Assembly (NCBI RefSeq): GCF_001956045.1
Contig: NZ_MRTH01000018.1
Span: 96,075 to 160,074 of the forward strand
From: Paenibacillus sp. FSL H7-0331
GTDB taxonomy: Bacteria > Bacillota > Bacilli > Paenibacillales > NBRC-103111
DNA: 64,000 nt
Direction: 5' to 3'
The translations under genes and the position numbers were made by a program. A model generated the notes under the pieces. The model saw only the letters and a list, made by a program, of their open reading frames with translations. It searched no databases and was not told where the DNA came from. Below are positions 62,537 through 64,000 of this stretch, in pieces. The stretch's first letter is position 1, and every line of letters begins with the position of its first letter.

Positions 62537-63116
62537 ATGTCAATAACCATCGTTGAATTTGGTTCCTTGCATAGCGGACATGTTTATTATCGAGCGTAAG
62601 CCTGCTTGACATAATCGCCCCTTCAATAGACGAAAAAATAAAGGAAGCCGCCGACTCCGTGTCCATGTCAGCACTGAACTCCCCGGTAACGGTACCCTGC
62701 TCAAGCAGCCTCTGGATAAATGCAAGCATTTGTCGGTAAGCATCCATGGCTTGATCACGCAGCACCGGAAAGGAATGATCACTCTCAACAGCTGTATTCA
62801 GAAAAGGACAGCCTCCTTGAAGGGGTGGATTATGCACCGTATCGCTGTACACATCGCACATCGCCAGTATGGCATCGGTCGAAGTGTGGCAATTCTGTAT
62901 CGCCCGGGAAAAGTGTTCCCAGAGTACTTCTCCTGCATATTTGAATGCTTCCATAGCAATATCGTCTTTGCTGGAAAAGTTGCGGTATATGCCACCTTTG
63001 GTCAATTGGGTCGCATCCATAATATCCTGCATGGTCGTTGCCGCATATCCTTTCTGGTTGAACAGCTCCGCCGATTTCATAATAATATGCAGCTTTGTTT
63101 TATCACCTTTACGCAT
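62523..63116 (-). CDS. TetR/AcrR family regulator
   Basis: This 197-aa protein has a TetR_N HTH (HIIMKSAELFNQKGYAATTMQDIMDATQLTKGGIYRNF) and a TetR C-terminal helical domain of the YsiA/AcrR type (HNPPLQGGCPFLNTAVES). ATG 63116 has AAAGGA about 8 bases upstream; a TTG at 63122 is also in frame. It is divergent from a DUF2306 membrane protein and convergent with the DJ-1/PfpI gene. Either may be regulated by it. Confidence 0.88.
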   Translation of the reverse strand: MRKGDKTKLHIIMKSAELFNQKGYAATTMQDIMDATQLTKGGIYRNFSSKDDIAMEAFKYAGEVLWEHFSRAIQNCHTSTDAILAMCDVYSDTVHNPPLQGGCPFLNTAVESDHSFPVLRDQAMDAYRQMLAFIQRLLEQGTVTGEFSADMDTESAASFIFSSIEGAIMSSRLTLDNKHVRYARNQIQRWLLTFKPA

Positions 63117-63223
63117 AGCCAATATCCTTTCGAGAATCGATAGATTCTGTATGACTTGTTTTCAGTAAATCATAGCACAATTGGGTACGATAAGGCCAAA
63201 AATGAGGGGGAATAGAGAATACA

Positions 63224-63868
63224 ATGTTAAAATCAAGGAGCTATTATTTAATCATGCTCGCCATTATCGTTTGTTTTATTGTCTACGTGATTTATATGAA
63301 TTTTATATATGATCCACAAGCTGCTAGTTTCCTGGATCACAAACTGAACAAGAAATTCAATGCCCCTGTTTGGTTAAATGTGATGTATGTCCATGTCCTG
63401 TGTGCTTGCCTGGCCATGGTATCGGGAGCCATTAATTTCTCCCAGACGATTTTAAGGAATTACCGCAAGCTTCATAAAATTAACGGTTATGTGTATCTAG
63501 CCGCTGTTATTATAGTAGACGTCACATCCGGTTATATGGCTCCCTTTGCCACTGGAGGAAAAGCTGTCAGCATAGCGTTCAATTTGTTGAATATCGTTTG
63601 GCCAATCATGACCGTTATCGCGATTTTGAAAATTAGAAAAAAACAAGTAAAGGCTCATCGCAAGTGGATGACGCGCAGCTATGCTTTTTGTTTTACGAAT
63701 CTGTTCATACATACGATCACATATATACTTCATGACGGTATAGGGATTGGGTTTGTAACCAGTTATACAATGGGTGTGTATGGCTCGCTGCTGCTGCTTC
63801 CGATCATTGCTGAAATCATAAATATAAAGTTCCATAGCTCAACTCCTTCAGAACCAAAATTCAATTAA
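63224..63868 (+). CDS. DUF2306 family membrane protein
   Basis: This 214-aa integral membrane protein has six hydrophobic segments (YYLIMLAIIVCFIVYVIYM; WLNVMYVHVLCACLAMVSGAINF; VYLAAVIIVDVTSGYMA). It has conserved His and Arg residues at helix ends (RKLHKINGYVY, KAHRKWMTRSY). DUF2306 proteins have no known activity, although His pairs hint at cofactor binding. Its neighbour is a divergent TetR regulator. Confidence 0.82.
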   Translation: MLKSRSYYLIMLAIIVCFIVYVIYMNFIYDPQAASFLDHKLNKKFNAPVWLNVMYVHVLCACLAMVSGAINFSQTILRNYRKLHKINGYVYLAAVIIVDVTSGYMAPFATGGKAVSIAFNLLNIVWPIMTVIAILKIRKKQVKAHRKWMTRSYAFCFTNLFIHTITYILHDGIGIGFVTSYTMGVYGSLLLLPIIAEIINIKFHSSTPSEPKFN

Positions 63869-63932
63869 CCGTACAGACGATCCATTGCCAAACTGATTAG
63901 TACAAAAACAGAACATATGTTCTCAGCTTGTC

Positions 63933-63974
63933 GAGAAACCCGGACATTTTAAAAATACCGGGTTTCTCTTTTTG
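63933..63974 (+). terminator. Terminator after DUF2306 gene
   Basis: GAGAAACCCGG and CCGGGTTTCTC form a perfect 11-bp stem with a 14-base loop, then CTTTTTG. It lies 65 bases after the stop. Confidence 0.8.
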
Positions 63975-64000
63975 TTTTGCACGTATCAAATCGAGAAATC

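Noticed and set aside
1..64000. CRISPR arrays, tRNA or rRNA genes, prophage
   Set aside because: No regularly spaced repeats, cloverleaf-like clusters, rRNA signatures or phage structural genes were recognised by eye. A tRNAscan/Infernal run would be the definitive check.

Overview
The window looks like chromosomal DNA of a spore-forming Gram-positive bacterium close to Paenibacillus. The evidence is a Ger-type spore germination operon, a YjcZ-type small sporulation protein, YesM/YesN two-component pairs beside LplB/LplC-type sugar permeases, an S-layer (SLH) surface protein, strong AGGAGG ribosome-binding sites, frequent TTG/GTG starts and many AraC-type regulators. No rRNA, tRNA or CRISPR array was recognised. 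The species assignment is inference.

Region 1 (1-11.5 kb, all minus strand) is a polysaccharide utilisation operon. It runs YesM-like sensor kinase, YesN-like regulator, sugar-binding lipoprotein, two permeases, a heparinase II/III-like lyase and a secreted GH2 glycosidase cut by the window start. A perfect cre site lies before the GH2 gene.

Region 2 (11.7-24.7 kb) holds small metabolic and regulatory units. They are a methyltransferase divergent from an AraC regulator, a VOC protein, an ArsR/PH-like/DUF3891 operon, two coupled MDR dehydrogenases divergent from an AraC regulator, a ger operon whose A-subunit gene is broken by an internal deletion, a HAD 5'-nucleotidase and a MepB protein.

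Region 3 (24.7-33.3 kb) is a decayed mobile-element zone around a surface-protein locus. It has a Tn4430/Tn5401-like Tn3-family remnant (tnpI and tnpA fragments plus a terminal repeat), a frameshifted SARP-type response regulator, a cohesin-SLH protein in one operon with a dockerin protein, and an IS231-type element with inverted repeats and an 11-bp target duplication.

Region 4 (33.3-43.1 kb) contains an SDR divergent from a LysR regulator, and a VanRS-like two-component pair followed by an FAD-dependent oxidoreductase. Matching TTAAG-N6-TTAAG sites sit 92-93 bp before both the regulator gene and the oxidoreductase gene. A methyltransferase, yjcZ, and a DHA2 exporter divergent from a MarR regulator follow.

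Region 5 (43.2-51.4 kb) is an ABC importer operon bracketed by two phosphatases (tyrosine-phosphatase fold and metallophosphoesterase), divergent from a GntR regulator, followed by a DeoR regulator and nagA.

Region 6 (51.6-64 kb) includes an XRE regulator divergent from an NAD-dependent epimerase and a coupled three-gene system: a VWA plus solute-binding lipoprotein, an XpaC-like membrane protein and a second solute-binding protein. After these come an MFS exporter with a decayed ArsR gene, glutaminase, an alpha/beta hydrolase, a DJ-1/PfpI two-domain protein, a TetR regulator and a DUF2306 membrane protein.

The most unusual items are the VWA/XpaC/solute-binding operon, the dockerin/cohesin-SLH pair, the duplicated response-regulator operator and the phosphatase-flanked ABC importer.
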